Below, piece by piece: positions 1-9,749 of a stretch of DNA of 64,000 bases (position 1 is its first letter; each line of letters begins with the position of its first letter). The position numbers were made by a program, and so were the translations under genes. A model generated the notes under the pieces. That model made no database searches and had not been told where the DNA came from. It was given only the letters and a program-made list of their open reading frames with translations. The DNA is from Collimonas sp. PA-H2 (GTDB lineage: Bacteria; Pseudomonadota; Gammaproteobacteria; Burkholderiales; Burkholderiaceae_D), in the NCBI RefSeq assembly GCF_002564105.1, contig NZ_PDBX01000001.1:1922001-1986000 (forward strand), read 5' to 3'.

Positions 1-301
1 GCACCGGATTGAGCATCTTGGCCGACTCCAGGAACTGGATGAAGCCGATCGCGGCTATGCCCAGCACGTCGATTTCCTGCTGAGCGTAAATGCGGATGCC
101 AAATGAAAAAGAGGTTTGCTGCGGATACTTATCGGCGAATTCGTGGTTGGCTTCCGCCAGATCCGTCAGCCAGCCTAGGGCTTTGGCGATTTCGTCTTCT
201 TCAAAGCCGATCGCCGACAGCTTCTTGACCAAGGCCTCCGGTTCAGGGCAGGCATCGGGCCGATAATAAGTTTCATACAGGTAAACAAGGACTTCAAACA
301 T
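1..301 (-). CDS. smg: Smg family protein (DUF494), C-terminus beyond window edge
   Basis: An open frame starts with ATG at 301 ([16 protein letters not shown]...) and runs off the left edge, giving 100 codons. The N-terminus matches the Smg/DUF494 family, small cytosolic proteins of unknown biochemical function that lie beside dprA in many beta- and gammaproteobacteria. Several acidic stretches such as [14 protein letters not shown] are visible. It lies downstream of dprA on the same strand with a 172-bp gap, the usual smg-dprA order. The 3' end is missing only because the window ends. Confidence 0.88.
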   Translation of the reverse strand, partial: MFEVLVYLYETYYRPDACPEPEALVKKLSAIGFEEDEIAKALGWLTDLAEANHEFADKYPQQTSFSFGIRIYAQQEIDVLGIAAIGFIQFLESAKMLNPV

Positions 302-473
302 GGTTCTACTGTATCGCTAAGGTAAGGGTATGACAAGTAAAGTGCAACGTAACAGTGAAATGCCTTACAGCAATGTTGCAGCTTCGAGCGTCAGTATACG
401 TATATCAGTATCGCAGGATTTGCGCAAAGCTGCGCGAAATCGCGAATTAGTCTTTAAATACGGTGCAGCAATA

Positions 474-1586
474 TCAGTCGAGGCGGCGATAAAGGCCGCC
501 GGGCAGAACTTCGATCAGGCCGGCCAGCTCCAGTTCAAGCAAGCGGCCGTTCAAGCTGGCCGCATCGCTATCGCAGCGCGCCGCCAGCACATCGAAACTG
601 ACCGGATCATAGCCGAGTTGCCGCAGCAACTCGTCGTCAGTTGAGACAACAGTATCCTCGATGGCAACCAGCGCCTCGCCAGCGGCAACGCTGGCCGGCA
701 CTTTCACCGGACTGTGGAAACTGCGCAACTCTTCCAGGATATCTTGCGCCGATTCCACCAGCTTGGCGCCCTGCTTGATCAACTGATGGCAACCTTTCGA
801 CAGCGGCGAATGGATGGAGCCGGGAATGGCAAACACATCCCTCCCCTGCTCGCCGGCCATCCGCGCAGTGATCAGCGAACCCGATTGAGCCGCCGCCTCC
901 ACCACCAGCACGCCACGCGCCAGACCCGAGACGATGCGGTTGCGGCGCGGGAAATTTGCCGCGATGCCAGGCATGCCCAGAGGGTACTCGCTGACAATGC
1001 AGCCCGCTTCGGCGATCTGATGCGCCAGCCCGCGATTGCGCGCCGGATAAACGATGTCGGCGCCGGTGCCGATCACGGCAATGGTGCTGCCGGCCTCCGC
1101 ATTGCCCGCAGCGCCACGCAATGCGCCCTGGTGGGCAGCAGCATCCACGCCCAAGGCCAGGCCGGAGATGATAGTCAGGCCGCGCTGGCTGAGGATTTCG
1201 GCAAAACGGTCAGCGTTGGCGATGCCCTGCACCGTCGCATTGCGGCTGCCGACCACCGCCAGCGCCGGCCGCGCCAGCAATTCGGCCCGCCCCTTCACAT
1301 ACAGCATCAGAGGCGGATCGGCAATGTCCAGCAAGGCTTGCGGGTAGCCTGCATCCGCCAGGGTAAACAACTGATTGGCGGGTTGCTGCAGCCACTCCAG
1401 GGTGCGCTCGATCAGCGCCAGGGTGGCGTCCGACGGCGCCGCCAGCAAGGCATAGGCGATACGCTCGGGCACGATCTTGTGCAGGGCAGAGAAAGAAGTG
1501 GAAAAGATGTTGGCCGGCAGGCCGAAAGCCGCCAGCAGGCGGCGCGCAGTTTCGGCGCCGACTCCGGCAGTCTGCTCGAGACGCAA
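474..1586 (-). CDS. dprA: DNA-processing protein DprA (Smf)
   Basis: DprA loads RecA onto incoming single-stranded DNA during natural transformation. The Rossmann-like DprA domain shows GSRNAT (about 113-118), SGLALGVDAAAH (about 141-152) and FPRRNRIVSGL (about 212-222), and a winged-helix C-terminal domain occupies the last 60 residues. The only standard start codon in frame is TTG at 1586, but family-like residues (ELAAWLRLEQT) begin upstream of it, and the frame stays open through 1695 without ATG, GTG or TTG. The true start may therefore be a non-standard codon or lie upstream. It follows the LysM gene on the same strand. Confidence 0.9.
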   Translation of the reverse strand: MRLEQTAGVGAETARRLLAAFGLPANIFSTSFSALHKIVPERIAYALLAAPSDATLALIERTLEWLQQPANQLFTLADAGYPQALLDIADPPLMLYVKGRAELLARPALAVVGSRNATVQGIANADRFAEILSQRGLTIISGLALGVDAAAHQGALRGAAGNAEAGSTIAVIGTGADIVYPARNRGLAHQIAEAGCIVSEYPLGMPGIAANFPRRNRIVSGLARGVLVVEAAAQSGSLITARMAGEQGRDVFAIPGSIHSPLSKGCHQLIKQGAKLVESAQDILEELRSFHSPVKVPASVAAGEALVAIEDTVVSTDDELLRQLGYDPVSFDVLAARCDSDAASLNGRLLELELAGLIEVLPGGLYRRLD

Positions 1587-1692
1587 CCAGGCTGCCAGCT
1601 CATCGGCATCGGTTGCGCCCCGATGGCGGCTCAGACCAGCACCACCACCATCGTCTTGAAAATTATCTTTGTTAACAGCAAGGACCTTTACA

Positions 1693-2766
1693 TCATTGTG
1701 GCGATCTGGCGGTGTCTCCGATATCGACCGTATTCTGGACTTCCATGATCAGGCCATACGAAATATGGTTGAACACGCGGAAGATGAACAGGGTACCGTA
1801 TTGTTCGTCCGGCAGCTTGACCTTCTTGTTGTGATCGGCAGGATCCTTGATGGTGCGTCCCAGGCGCGACAGCTGCAGTACCGTGCCGACGTCGATATTG
1901 TCAGCCTTGCCCTGATTGATGGTGGCGATCTGGTTCTGCGCTGCCGTGGCTACGCCGCCGTAGATAGAAACGATGCGGGCGTCGACATTGCCGGCTGGCG
2001 CATGCGGCACATAATTCAGGATCGGCTCGACCGGGCGCGGGATGATGCGGTCGCCGACTTGCATTTCTTCCTTGGTGTCGACCACGCTGAAAGTAGCCGC
2101 CTCCTCCGGCGTGCTGCCGCGGCGTTCCAGTTTCAAAGTGCCCAGGTACAGCGCTTCATTGGCGATGACCTTGCCGGTGACCGGATCCTTGAGCGGATTA
2201 CCGGGACGGAAAACCTGGAATGCAGCCGCGTCAGCCAGGTCGCCGCGCACATAGGCTTTATCGCCCTTGCCCAGGTTCAGATGGCCTTCCTGCACTGCCA
2301 CGATATGCGGCGCGGTTCTCAAGTCGTCGCCTTCGATGATCAGCGGCTGCGACAGGAAAGGTCCGATTGCATCGGTGGAAATGGTGGTGATCGCGTCGCG
2401 CCCGATGCCTTGCACCCGCGTCTGCGGCGACAGCTTGACCACGCCAGGCTCGCCGCTAGTGCTATTGCCCAGACGCAGACGGCCGTTGACGCGGTCGAAA
2501 TACACGATCTGGCCTGGATAGATCCAGTGCGGATTGCGGATCTGATCCTGGTTCAGGCCCCACACCTGCGGCCAGCACCATGGGTGTTGTAAAAAATGCC
2601 CGGAAATTCCCCACAGCGTGTCGCCACGCACCACCACGTGCTGGTCCGGAGCATTCGGCAAGAACTCGCAGCGCATGGTCTTGACTGCCTGGGCGTGGGC
2701 CATGCTGGAAATGCCAAATCCGGTGCATAAAGCAAGAAGGAGTGCAGCTGTGCTAAACTTTTTCAT
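1693..2766 (-). CDS. secreted LysM peptidoglycan-binding protein
   Basis: A 357-aa protein with a clear Sec signal peptide (MKKFSTAALLLALCTGFGI..., cleavage near AHA-Q at 25). One LysM domain lies at about 44-90 (VVVRGDTLWGISGHF...NPHWIYPGQIV) and presumably binds peptidoglycan. The remaining ~260 residues have no motif I recognise. The ATG at 2766 was preferred over an upstream in-frame start because it begins the signal peptide directly. In Burkholderiales this gene usually sits between dprA and def, as here, and it runs divergently from def. Periplasmic location is inferred; the specific role is unknown. Confidence 0.85.
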   Translation of the reverse strand: MKKFSTAALLLALCTGFGISSMAHAQAVKTMRCEFLPNAPDQHVVVRGDTLWGISGHFLQHPWCWPQVWGLNQDQIRNPHWIYPGQIVYFDRVNGRLRLGNSTSGEPGVVKLSPQTRVQGIGRDAITTISTDAIGPFLSQPLIIEGDDLRTAPHIVAVQEGHLNLGKGDKAYVRGDLADAAAFQVFRPGNPLKDPVTGKVIANEALYLGTLKLERRGSTPEEAATFSVVDTKEEMQVGDRIIPRPVEPILNYVPHAPAGNVDARIVSIYGGVATAAQNQIATINQGKADNIDVGTVLQLSRLGRTIKDPADHNKKVKLPDEQYGTLFIFRVFNHISYGLIMEVQNTVDIGDTARSPQ

Positions 2767-2971
2767 ATTGTTTCCGGTGAATACTGCGTTAAATTGGCGC
2801 CTGTACCCTGGAGCCTTTTCGGCTCCTGACTGGTTCGTCGCCACGGCATTTGATCTTGGTAAAGCAAAATAAAGCAAAAAACTTGCCATAGTGAATCAAA
2901 TTTTGCCCATAATCGATTGAACTAGCAAGAGAAAACCCTTTCCAAACCGCCTAATTGTTACGCATTCAAGC
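2767..2971. promoter_or_regulatory. divergent intergenic region, LysM gene / def
   Basis: This 205-bp gap must hold the promoters of both divergent genes. A small hairpin with arms GGAGCC (2810-2815) and GGCTCC (2821-2826) lies in the probable leader of the LysM gene. A CATAAT hexamer near 2909 could be a -10 box for def, but its partner spacing is not convincing. Confidence 0.35.
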
Positions 2972-3502
2972 ATGTCCTTATTAAATATCCTGCGTTATCC
3001 CGACGCCCGCCTGCATAAAATTGCCAAGCCAGTGACAGTTTTTGACAGTCGGTTAAAAAAATTGATCGCCGACATGGCTGAAACCATGTACGAAGCGCCC
3101 GGCGTCGGCTTGGCCGCGTCGCAAGTCGACGTCCACGAGCAACTGGTGGTGATCGATACTTCCGATACCGGCAGCGACCTGCGGGTTTTCATCAATCCAC
3201 AGATTCTCTGGGCCAGCGAAGAAAAACAGATTTACGACGAAGGCTGCCTGTCGGTGCCGGGCGTCTACGATGGCGTCGAACGCCCTGCGCGCGTGAAAGT
3301 ACGCGCCCTGGACGCGGACGGCCAGCCGTTTGAAGTCGACGCCGATGGCTTGCTGGCGGTCTGCATCCAGCACGAGATGGATCATTTGCAAGGCAAGGTG
3401 TTCGTTGAATATCTGTCACCGCTGAAGCGCAACCGTATCAAGGCCAAGATGCTCAAGGAAGAGCGCGAGCAGAAACGCGACAAGCAATACGGTACTAGAT
3501 AA
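2972..3502 (+). CDS. def: peptide deformylase
   Basis: Removes the N-formyl group from nascent proteins in the cytosol. All three metal-site motifs are present: GVGLAASQ (44-51), EGCLS with the metal ligand Cys92, and HEMDH with His134, catalytic Glu135 and His138. At 176 aa it has the usual length for a proteobacterial type I deformylase. It is followed 105 bp later by fmt, the enzyme that adds the formyl group, which is the classic pairing. A perfect 17-bp inverted repeat lies in the gap between them. Confidence 0.97.
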   Translation: MSLLNILRYPDARLHKIAKPVTVFDSRLKKLIADMAETMYEAPGVGLAASQVDVHEQLVVIDTSDTGSDLRVFINPQILWASEEKQIYDEGCLSVPGVYDGVERPARVKVRALDADGQPFEVDADGLLAVCIQHEMDHLQGKVFVEYLSPLKRNRIKAKMLKEEREQKRDKQYGTR

Positions 3503-3516
3503 CCATCTTTTCCATG

Positions 3517-3570
3517 TTGCGGGACAAACTGCAAGAAGCGCCCTGTCAACGGCTCTTGCAGTTTGTCCCG
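3517..3570. repeat. 17-bp perfect inverted repeat between def and fmt
   Basis: The arms CGGGACAAACTGCAAGA (3520-3536) and its exact complement (3554-3570) are separated by a 17-nt loop. There is no T-run, so it is not a classical terminator, although it could act as a weak one or as an mRNA-processing hairpin. The left arm starts inside a TTGCGGGACA 10-mer that recurs in two other gaps of this window (19097-19106 and 21133-21142). Confidence 0.8.
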
Positions 3571-3607
3571 TAGTCATTTTGGCCACCCTTCCGTCTTATC
3601 GCTCACA

Positions 3608-4561
3608 ATGAAAATCATCTTCGCCGGTACTCCCGAATTCGCCGCCGTGGCGCTCAAGGCCTTGCACGACGCCGGCCATCAGATTGTCCTGGCGCTGACC
3701 CAGCCGGACCGCCCGGCCGGCCGCGGCATGCAACTGCATGCGTCGCCGGTCAAGCAGTTTGCGCTCGATCACCAGATCCCGGTAGCGCAGCCGGTATCGC
3801 TGCGGCTGGATGGCAAGTACCCCGAGATCGCCAGCGAGGCGCACCAACTGCTGCGGGCAACGCCGCACGACGTCATGGTGGTGGCCGCCTACGGCCTGAT
3901 CCTGCCGCTCAGCGTCCTCGATATCCCGCCGCGCGGCTGCCTCAACATCCACGGCTCGCTGCTGCCGCGCTGGCGCGGCGCGGCGCCCATCCACCGCGCG
4001 ATCGAAGCTGGCGACAGCGAGACCGGCATCACCATCATGCAAATGGACCAGGGCCTGGATACCGGCGCCATGCTGCTCATTGAAAAACTAGCGATCAGCG
4101 CCGCCGACACCACCGGCAGCCTGCATGACAAAATGGCAAAGCTGGGCGGCGAGATGATCGTAGAAGCGCTGAGCCGCCTGGAACAGAATGCATTGCCGGC
4201 AGCCCCGCAGCCAGAGGAAGGCGTGACCTACGCCGCCAAGATCAGCAAGGAAGAAGCGGCGCTGGACTTCACGCTGTCGGCAGAGGTGCTGGAACGCAAG
4301 ATACGCGCTTTCAATCCCTTCCCTGCCGCCCACGCATCATTCACTGGCGTCGTCTTGAAGTTGTGGCAAGCACAGGTGAGCGCGGCCGACGGCGGGTACG
4401 CGCCTGGAACCATCATCAGCGCCGATCCGCAGGATGGCGTGGTGGTGGCTTGCGGCAGCGGTGCTTTGCGGATTATTGAATTGCAGAAGCCGGGCGGCAA
4501 GCGGCTGCCGGTGGCGGAATTCTTGAAGGCTTTTCCGATGCAGGGCGGCAAGTTCGACTAG
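3608..4561 (+). CDS. fmt: methionyl-tRNA formyltransferase
   Basis: Formylates Met-tRNAfMet with 10-formyl-tetrahydrofolate, enabling initiation. The protein is 317 aa. Its N-terminal transformylase domain carries the catalytic Asn113-x-His115 ([16 protein letters not shown]) and Asp151, and a C-terminal tRNA-binding domain follows. The start at 3608 ([11 protein letters not shown]) is the canonical one; an in-frame upstream extension adds non-conserved residues. Its stop codon overlaps that of the convergent mutarotase gene through a shared CTAG at 4558-4561. Confidence 0.97.
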   Translation: MKIIFAGTPEFAAVALKALHDAGHQIVLALTQPDRPAGRGMQLHASPVKQFALDHQIPVAQPVSLRLDGKYPEIASEAHQLLRATPHDVMVVAAYGLILPLSVLDIPPRGCLNIHGSLLPRWRGAAPIHRAIEAGDSETGITIMQMDQGLDTGAMLLIEKLAISAADTTGSLHDKMAKLGGEMIVEALSRLEQNALPAAPQPEEGVTYAAKISKEEAALDFTLSAEVLERKIRAFNPFPAAHASFTGVVLKLWQAQVSAADGGYAPGTIISADPQDGVVVACGSGALRIIELQKPGGKRLPVAEFLKAFPMQGGKFD

Positions 4562-5418
4562 ACAGCGACCCGCAGGCATTCCAGGTTTTGGGAGCCACGC
4601 CAGGTGGCATTCGGCGCCAAGCTAATGGGATGTTGAATCGTGGCAGCTTCAATACAAACAAAATGCTGGTAGGAATCCAACATCAGGTCGGCCATCTTTG
4701 CACAGCCGGTTTCCCAGGGATTCCACACCACCGTATCGACAAACCCGGTCTGGCTAGCGATCACACTATGCTGATGATCGCTCAAGGTGATTGGCTTATC
4801 GACCGCAAAATAAACCCGGTCGATCTCTTCCCTGATATGCAGGACTTCCACATCCGCCTGCTTGATGCGGCGGCCATCCACTGAATCCCTGTATTGATGG
4901 CCTACGAGTCCGTATACCGCGGCGTCTGCAAGTTGCGTGCTCAGGTAGGTATGCAAGGCGCAGGTAAAGTCGAAAGGCTGCTCCCCGGTATTGCTCACCA
5001 CCAGTTCTGTATTGAGCTCCTGGCTGGAAAATTCAATGCGCAACTCCAGTGAAAAAGCATGCGGAAATATGCTCCGGGTTTCCTCGGAATCGCTGAGACC
5101 CAAGCGGATCAGGCCGCTGCCATCGATCTGCCGGGAAGTCTCCAGCAACGTCCATAAACTGACGCGCGCAAAGCCATGCTTGGATAGCGGCCCTTCGTTG
5201 GAGAACTGCGGGAAAACCACCGGTATGCCGCCGCGAATGGCGCTGTCGCTGCGCCAGGAATTGAGCGGGCTCATGAACAGCCGCTCGACGCCATCCGGCG
5301 TGCACCAGGAACAAATATGGGCGCCATGCAAGCTTACTTTTACCTGCGCGCCGTCGGCGGAGGCCGCAGTGAGGAAATCGTTGGTCGGTTGCGGATTTTC
5401 TGAAGTTGGCAAGGTCAT
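4558..5418 (-). CDS. D-hexose-6-phosphate mutarotase-like protein (YeaD family)
   Basis: Aldose 1-epimerase superfamily, closest by eye to the YeaD branch, which interconverts anomers of hexose 6-phosphates. Family motifs are [10 protein letters not shown] (63-72), HGFAR with His81, a probable catalytic His156 (ALHTYLS) and a probable Glu257 near the C-terminus. The ATG at 5418 was chosen because an AGGAGA box lies just upstream; another in-frame ATG lies 21 bp further upstream. The gene is convergent with fmt and ends in the same CTAG. Cytosolic, 286 aa. The substrate is inferred from the family only. Confidence 0.82.
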   Translation of the reverse strand: MTLPTSENPQPTNDFLTAASADGAQVKVSLHGAHICSWCTPDGVERLFMSPLNSWRSDSAIRGGIPVVFPQFSNEGPLSKHGFARVSLWTLLETSRQIDGSGLIRLGLSDSEETRSIFPHAFSLELRIEFSSQELNTELVVSNTGEQPFDFTCALHTYLSTQLADAAVYGLVGHQYRDSVDGRRIKQADVEVLHIREEIDRVYFAVDKPITLSDHQHSVIASQTGFVDTVVWNPWETGCAKMADLMLDSYQHFVCIEAATIQHPISLAPNATWRGSQNLECLRVAV

Positions 5419-5502
5419 CTCTCCTATGGCTGTCCGCATATTATGCGCCCGAGCAGGGAATTTCTGAAGACCGTCAGAGCGATTCAGCCATCTTTGCCGC
5501 AA

Positions 5503-5988
5503 TCATCCGCTGGACTTGGGTACCGGCACCGCCAGGCTGATTCCATGCTGGGTAAAACCAAAATTTTCATAGAAGCGGTGCGCATCCATCCGCTTCAGGT
5601 TGGACGACAGCGCAATCTTGTAGCAGCCCGCCTCGCCGGCAATCCGCACCGCATGATCCAGCATCACGTTGCCGATGCCCTGCCCGCGGCTGGCGCGGCT
5701 GATCACCACGGCATCCAGCACCGCCTGCCGGGTGCCTTCGTGCGTCAAGCTGCAAAACACCAGCATGCTGAAGGTACCGACTGCGATGCCGTCGGAAAAT
5801 ACCAGATAGGCCCTGAAATAAGGGTAGGTCGCCATCGCCGCCATGATCTTGCGTGCTCCATCCGCATCCAGGGTAGCTGCGCGAGCAGGCGTATCGTCCA
5901 TCTCGGCCAGCAGGGCTACCAGGGTTGCGGCATCGTCGGCCGTGGCCTGGCGTACCGTCACCTGCGGCGGGGAATGATCGGCAGTCAT
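5503..5988 (-). CDS. GNAT family N-acetyltransferase
   Basis: A 161-aa acetyltransferase fold. The acetyl-CoA binding segment R/Q-x-x-G-x-G/A is visible as SRGQGIGNVML, preceded by the typical beta-4 strand LDAVVISRASRG, and the C-terminal RFYENFGF is characteristic of the family. The substrate cannot be deduced. The ATG at 5988 is preferred because the longer frame adds a non-family N-terminus. It lies downstream of the phnCDE terminator, so it is probably transcribed separately. Confidence 0.82.
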   Translation of the reverse strand: MTADHSPPQVTVRQATADDAATLVALLAEMDDTPARAATLDADGARKIMAAMATYPYFRAYLVFSDGIAVGTFSMLVFCSLTHEGTRQAVLDAVVISRASRGQGIGNVMLDHAVRIAGEAGCYKIALSSNLKRMDAHRFYENFGFTQHGISLAVPVPKSSG

Positions 5989-6053
5989 GCGTCTTAGCTC
6001 CGTGGCGAGGTTATGCGAATGGATAGAGACTATACCGAAAATTCCGCAGATGG

Positions 6054-6091
6054 AAAAATGACGGGGCACCTGCAATCAGGCGCCCCGTCAT
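6054..6091 (-). terminator. intrinsic terminator of phnCDE
   Basis: A near-perfect hairpin: the outer arms ATGACGGGGC (6058-6067) and GCCCCGTCAT (6082-6091) enclose an inner CCTG-CAAT-CAGG stem. Read on the minus strand it is followed by TTTTTCC, placing a rho-independent terminator just after the phnE stop. Confidence 0.85.
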
Positions 6092-6113
6092 CGAGAGAAA
6101 AGCCAGCGATTAT

Positions 6114-6917
6114 TTAGATAAACAGTTTCCGCATGCGCGACGACACCAGGTCGATCATGCTGACTGCAACCACGATCATGATCAGCACTGCACATGTCTG
6201 GGAGTATTCAAAGCTGCGGATCACTTCCCACAGGATGACGCCGATGCCGCCGGCGCCGACCATGCCGACTACCGTCGCCGAGCGCACGTTGGCTTCGAAG
6301 CGATACAGCACATAAGAAATCCAGAGCGGCATTACTTGCGGCAGCACACCGTAGACGATTTCTTCCAGGGCGTTGGCGCCGGTGGCACGGATACCTTCGA
6401 CCGGTTGCGGATCGATGGCTTCCACTGCCTCCGAAAACAGTTTCGATAGCGTCCCGGTAGTGGCGACAAACAGCGCCAGCACGCCGGCAAACGGCCCCAG
6501 GCCAACAGCCACCACGAACAGCATGGCAAACACCATTTCATTGATCGCACGTGCCGCATCCATCAAACGGCGCACCGGCTGGTTGACCCAGGCTGGCGCG
6601 ATATTCGAGGATGCCAGCAAGCCGCACGGGACTGCACAGACCACCGCCAGCGCCGTACCCCAAACCGCAATCTGTATCGTCACCAGCAGCTCTTGCAGAT
6701 AAGTGCGCCACTCGTGAAAGTCTGGCGGGAAAAAGCTGGCGGCGTAGGTGCCCATGTTGCCGCCGTCGCGCAGCAGTTCCAGCGGGCGCATGTCGGCGCC
6801 CTTCCATGAAGCGATCAGGATTGCCAGCAGCACGCCCCAGAACAGCGTCCGGCCGATCGACTGCTTGGGCGGGACCGGAAACGTGGTTTGCATTTTCAAG
6901 GGTACGAAACTAGTCAT
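6114..6917 (-). CDS. phnE: phosphonate ABC transporter permease PhnE
   Basis: An inner-membrane permease (267 aa) of the BPD/PhnE family with about six hydrophobic segments. The EAA-type coupling loop ([20 protein letters not shown], about 160-185) contacts the ATPase. It is the last gene of phnC-phnD-phnE and follows phnD by 3 bp. Only one permease gene is present. Related permeases also serve phosphite or other phosphorus oxyanions, so the substrate is not certain. Confidence 0.92.
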   Translation of the reverse strand: MTSFVPLKMQTTFPVPPKQSIGRTLFWGVLLAILIASWKGADMRPLELLRDGGNMGTYAASFFPPDFHEWRTYLQELLVTIQIAVWGTALAVVCAVPCGLLASSNIAPAWVNQPVRRLMDAARAINEMVFAMLFVVAVGLGPFAGVLALFVATTGTLSKLFSEAVEAIDPQPVEGIRATGANALEEIVYGVLPQVMPLWISYVLYRFEANVRSATVVGMVGAGGIGVILWEVIRSFEYSQTCAVLIMIVVAVSMIDLVSSRMRKLFI

Positions 6918-6920
6918 TGC

Positions 6921-7895
6921 TTAGGATTTGGCCAGGTCGGACAATTTGCGGTTGATGTCGTCAAGCTTGGTTTTCTTTTCGTCGGCGCTCAGGTTCTCGT
7001 CGGCTTCCAGCTTGCCTTTTTGCTTGAACAATTCCAGCTGGCGGATAGGATTCAGCTGCACGTTGCTGGATTCGGCAAAGCCGCTGTATTGCAGCTTGGC
7101 CAGCTGGGCTTTTTCCTGCGCCGCGTTAGGACCGGTCTTGCCGTAGTTGATGAAGAAATCCTTGATCTTGGCCTTGGTGTCGGCCGGCAGATCCTTGCGC
7201 CATACCAGCGGATCGGCAGCGATCAGGGGCGACTTCCAGACGACGCGCACTTCCTTGGCGACGGCAGGCTGACGCTCTTCAACGCGGTCCATGGTGTCGG
7301 ATGCGAACACGGCGGAATCAAGCTGCTTGTTGGCGACAGCCAGGATGTTGGCTTCGTGATTGGACGTACGGATGGCCTTGAATGCCGTCTTCGGATCGAC
7401 ATTGTTCTTGGCAAAGATATAGTAGTTCGGCAGCAGGAAACCGGAAGTCGAATTCGGATCGCCGATGCCGAAAGTCAGGCTCTTGGAATTCTTCAGGACG
7501 TCTTCGATGCTCTTGTACGGGCTGTCCTTCTGCACGCCGACCAGGCTGTAGTAACCCGATGTGCCGTCCGGATTGACGACATGGGCGAACACTTCGCCGC
7601 TGGCGCGGTCGACCGCTTCCATGGCCGACTTGTTGCCGAACCAGCCCATCTGCACTTTACCGAAACGCATGCCTTCGATGATGCCGGCGTAGTCGGAGGC
7701 AAAGAAGCCATTCACCTTGATGCCGATGCGCTTGCTCATTTCGTCCAATACCGGCTGCCAGTCCTGCTTCAGGTTTTGCGACGATTCAGTGGAGATGATG
7801 CCGAAGTTCAGCACCTTGGCGTCGTCGGCATGCGCAGCGGTCGCCGCCAGCATCGCCATGCTCATTGCGACGCCGGAAAATAATTTTGCAAACAT
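6921..7895 (-). CDS. phnD: phosphonate-binding periplasmic protein PhnD
   Basis: The substrate-binding subunit of the importer (324 aa). An N-terminal signal peptide ends near AHA-DD (about 24). The mature part begins with the PhnD-like VLNFGIISTESSQNLKQDW and contains the family segments GIGDPNSTSGFLLP and the NHEANILAV loop. The length and full-length family resemblance support E. coli-type PhnD. The C-terminus is rich in charged residues (KLEADENLSADEKK). Confidence 0.93.
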   Translation of the reverse strand: MFAKLFSGVAMSMAMLAATAAHADDAKVLNFGIISTESSQNLKQDWQPVLDEMSKRIGIKVNGFFASDYAGIIEGMRFGKVQMGWFGNKSAMEAVDRASGEVFAHVVNPDGTSGYYSLVGVQKDSPYKSIEDVLKNSKSLTFGIGDPNSTSGFLLPNYYIFAKNNVDPKTAFKAIRTSNHEANILAVANKQLDSAVFASDTMDRVEERQPAVAKEVRVVWKSPLIAADPLVWRKDLPADTKAKIKDFFINYGKTGPNAAQEKAQLAKLQYSGFAESSNVQLNPIRQLELFKQKGKLEADENLSADEKKTKLDDINRKLSDLAKS

Positions 7896-7961
7896 GATGT
7901 GAAACTCCTGATTAGGATGGATGTGATTGGATAAGCTGGTAAGTGAAAATTGCGCTTGGGT

Positions 7962-8807
7962 TCAGGCCGCGACCGCCATTGCCGGAATGCTGTCGAACGG
8001 CGTCGGTGCTGCGGCGGCCGGCCGGGTCAGGTTGTTGGAGCCACCCAGGATGTCTTCCGCCTCGCTGCCGTACAATTCGCGCAGCATGGCTTCGGTCAAG
8101 GCGCTGGACGGGCCGTCGTATACCACCCGGCCTTTGTGCAACGCCACCGTACGCGGGCAAAAACGCAGCGCCACATCGACCTGGTGCAGGGAGACGATGA
8201 CCGTGCTCTTGTCGCGCTGGTTAACGTCGGCCAATGTTTGCATCACCCGCCGCGCCGACTCCGGATCCAGTGAAGCAATCGGTTCATCGGCCAGCACCAC
8301 GCGCGCCTTCTGTACGATGGTGCGGGCAATCGCCGCCCGCTGCTGCTGGCCGCCGGAGAGCGCCGAAGCGCGCTTGTAGGCATGGTCGGAGATGCCGACC
8401 CGCGCTAGCGCTTCCAGTCCGAGTGCCTTTTCTTCCGCGGTAAACAATTTGAAGCAGCTGCGCCAGAGCGGCATGCGCGACAGGCCGCCGGTCAGGACAT
8501 TGGTCAAAACCGGCAAGCGGCCGACCAGATTGAATTGCTGGAAAACGAAACCGACATTAGCGCGCACTGCACGGATATTGCGATCGACCAAGCCGTCCTT
8601 CTGGACCGGCTGGCCATCGATGGAAATCGTGCCGCCGCTATTATCTGCCGCCATCAATCCGGAAATATGACGCAAAAGCGTTGATTTCCCCGAACCTGAC
8701 GCGCCGATCAAGGCCACCATTTCGCCTTGCGCAAAACGCAGGCTGACATTGTCCAGAGCCCGGAAGCCGCCGCGGAACGTCTTTGACAAACCTTTGATTT
8801 CGACCAT
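7962..8807 (-). CDS. phnC: phosphonate ABC transporter ATP-binding protein PhnC
   Basis: The ATPase subunit (281 aa). Walker [10 protein letters not shown] lies at 35-43, the Q-loop VFQQFNL near 89, the signature LSGGQQQR at 150-157, Walker B VVLADEP at 170-176 and the H-loop VSLHQVD near 205. The start at 8807 (MVEIKGLSK) fits the family; an ATG five codons upstream is also possible. It is first in the phnCDE operon, with a palindrome about 100 bp upstream that may bind a regulator. No C-P lyase or phosphonatase genes are in the window. Confidence 0.93.
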   Translation of the reverse strand: MVEIKGLSKTFRGGFRALDNVSLRFAQGEMVALIGASGSGKSTLLRHISGLMAADNSGGTISIDGQPVQKDGLVDRNIRAVRANVGFVFQQFNLVGRLPVLTNVLTGGLSRMPLWRSCFKLFTAEEKALGLEALARVGISDHAYKRASALSGGQQQRAAIARTIVQKARVVLADEPIASLDPESARRVMQTLADVNQRDKSTVIVSLHQVDVALRFCPRTVALHKGRVVYDGPSSALTEAMLRELYGSEAEDILGGSNNLTRPAAAAPTPFDSIPAMAVAA

Positions 8808-8907
8808 GATTGTTACCGCCATTACGCTTTTGAATGGCCGAAGTATTGCGGTCTAATATGTCAGGCGTATGAAAGTTTTATGACCATTCGATTACAAAAC
8901 GAAAAAA

Positions 8908-8922
8908 TGTAGACAATCTACA
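8908..8922. promoter_or_regulatory. palindrome upstream of phnC, candidate operator
   Basis: TGTAGA-CAA-TCTACA is a perfect inverted repeat with a 3-nt centre. It lies in the 185-bp gap upstream of phnC and between two genes read from the same strand. Its size and position fit a dimeric repressor site, but no binding protein can be assigned. Confidence 0.45.
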
Positions 8923-8992
8923 ACCTGTGTTTTGGCTGTTTATGTCGTTTAAAAACCGCTCTTTTGCATGGAAAATAGCTTACCTGGCACAG

Positions 8993-9733
8993 TCATTTTG
9001 TCCCACGCCGTAACTTGGTGAAACCGGCCGGCTCCCATTCCCGCATCGCCAGCAGCATGCCGCTGCCGCGCCGCTTGGCTAAGGGCGAAGCCAGACTTTC
9101 CTCGTGGAGCTCAGCGAATTTCAGGCGGACCTGACGCAGTTCGGCCTGCATTTTGACGATCGCAGCTTCTGTCAGCATGCCATTGGAAAACGTCAGCGAC
9201 TCATCTGCCTGGCTGAATCCGCTATCCAGAAAATCGACCAGGCCTTGCTGCAAAAAATATCCGCGGATCGGCCCCTGCGGAATCCAGTCGAAATCTCGCG
9301 CCACGTTGAGCCGGATCCGGTTGCCTGGCAACAAAGTAATCAAACGCAGCCGGTCCAGCCGCAGCAGTGATTGCAGGCATTCCGCTTCGCTCAGCCGATA
9401 AGTCGCCAGGATGTCTTGCAGCGTCCAATGGTTCAGCGCACAGGCGGCGACCAGCAGTAACTTGGGATCCGATACCAGCTCCTGTTCCTGCGCGGCGCTC
9501 AGCACCCGCAATCTCAGTTCGCCGGCACTGGCAGTCTGCGCCAGTTCCGCCAGCGTAAAACCGAGCATATTACTCAGTTGCACCAGGCGCTCGACAGCGA
9601 ATCGCCCCGAAGCAAACATGCGCTTCACGCTCGCTTCCGACAAGCCCAGTTCCAGCGCGACATCGCGATAGGTTTTGCCTTGCAGCTTCAATTGCAGCTT
9701 GAGGGTGGCAATGAGTTGCCTGGCTTCTGTCAT
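8993..9733 (-). CDS. XRE-type helix-turn-helix transcriptional regulator
   Basis: A 246-aa protein with an N-terminal HTH (about 15-60; GKTYRDVALELGLSEASVKRMF) of the Cro/XRE class. A longer C-terminal region without recognised motifs may be a sensing or dimerisation domain. The start at 9733 (MTEARQLIATL) is preferred; an ATG four codons upstream is equally readable. It is divergent from the ceramidase/hydroxylase pair, with two direct repeats in the gap, and so is a probable local regulator. Its ligand is unknown. Confidence 0.82.
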   Translation of the reverse strand: MTEARQLIATLKLQLKLQGKTYRDVALELGLSEASVKRMFASGRFAVERLVQLSNMLGFTLAELAQTASAGELRLRVLSAAQEQELVSDPKLLLVAACALNHWTLQDILATYRLSEAECLQSLLRLDRLRLITLLPGNRIRLNVARDFDWIPQGPIRGYFLQQGLVDFLDSGFSQADESLTFSNGMLTEAAIVKMQAELRQVRLKFAELHEESLASPLAKRRGSGMLLAMREWEPAGFTKLRRGTK

Positions 9734-9749
9734 GATGTGGAGCATCGAA

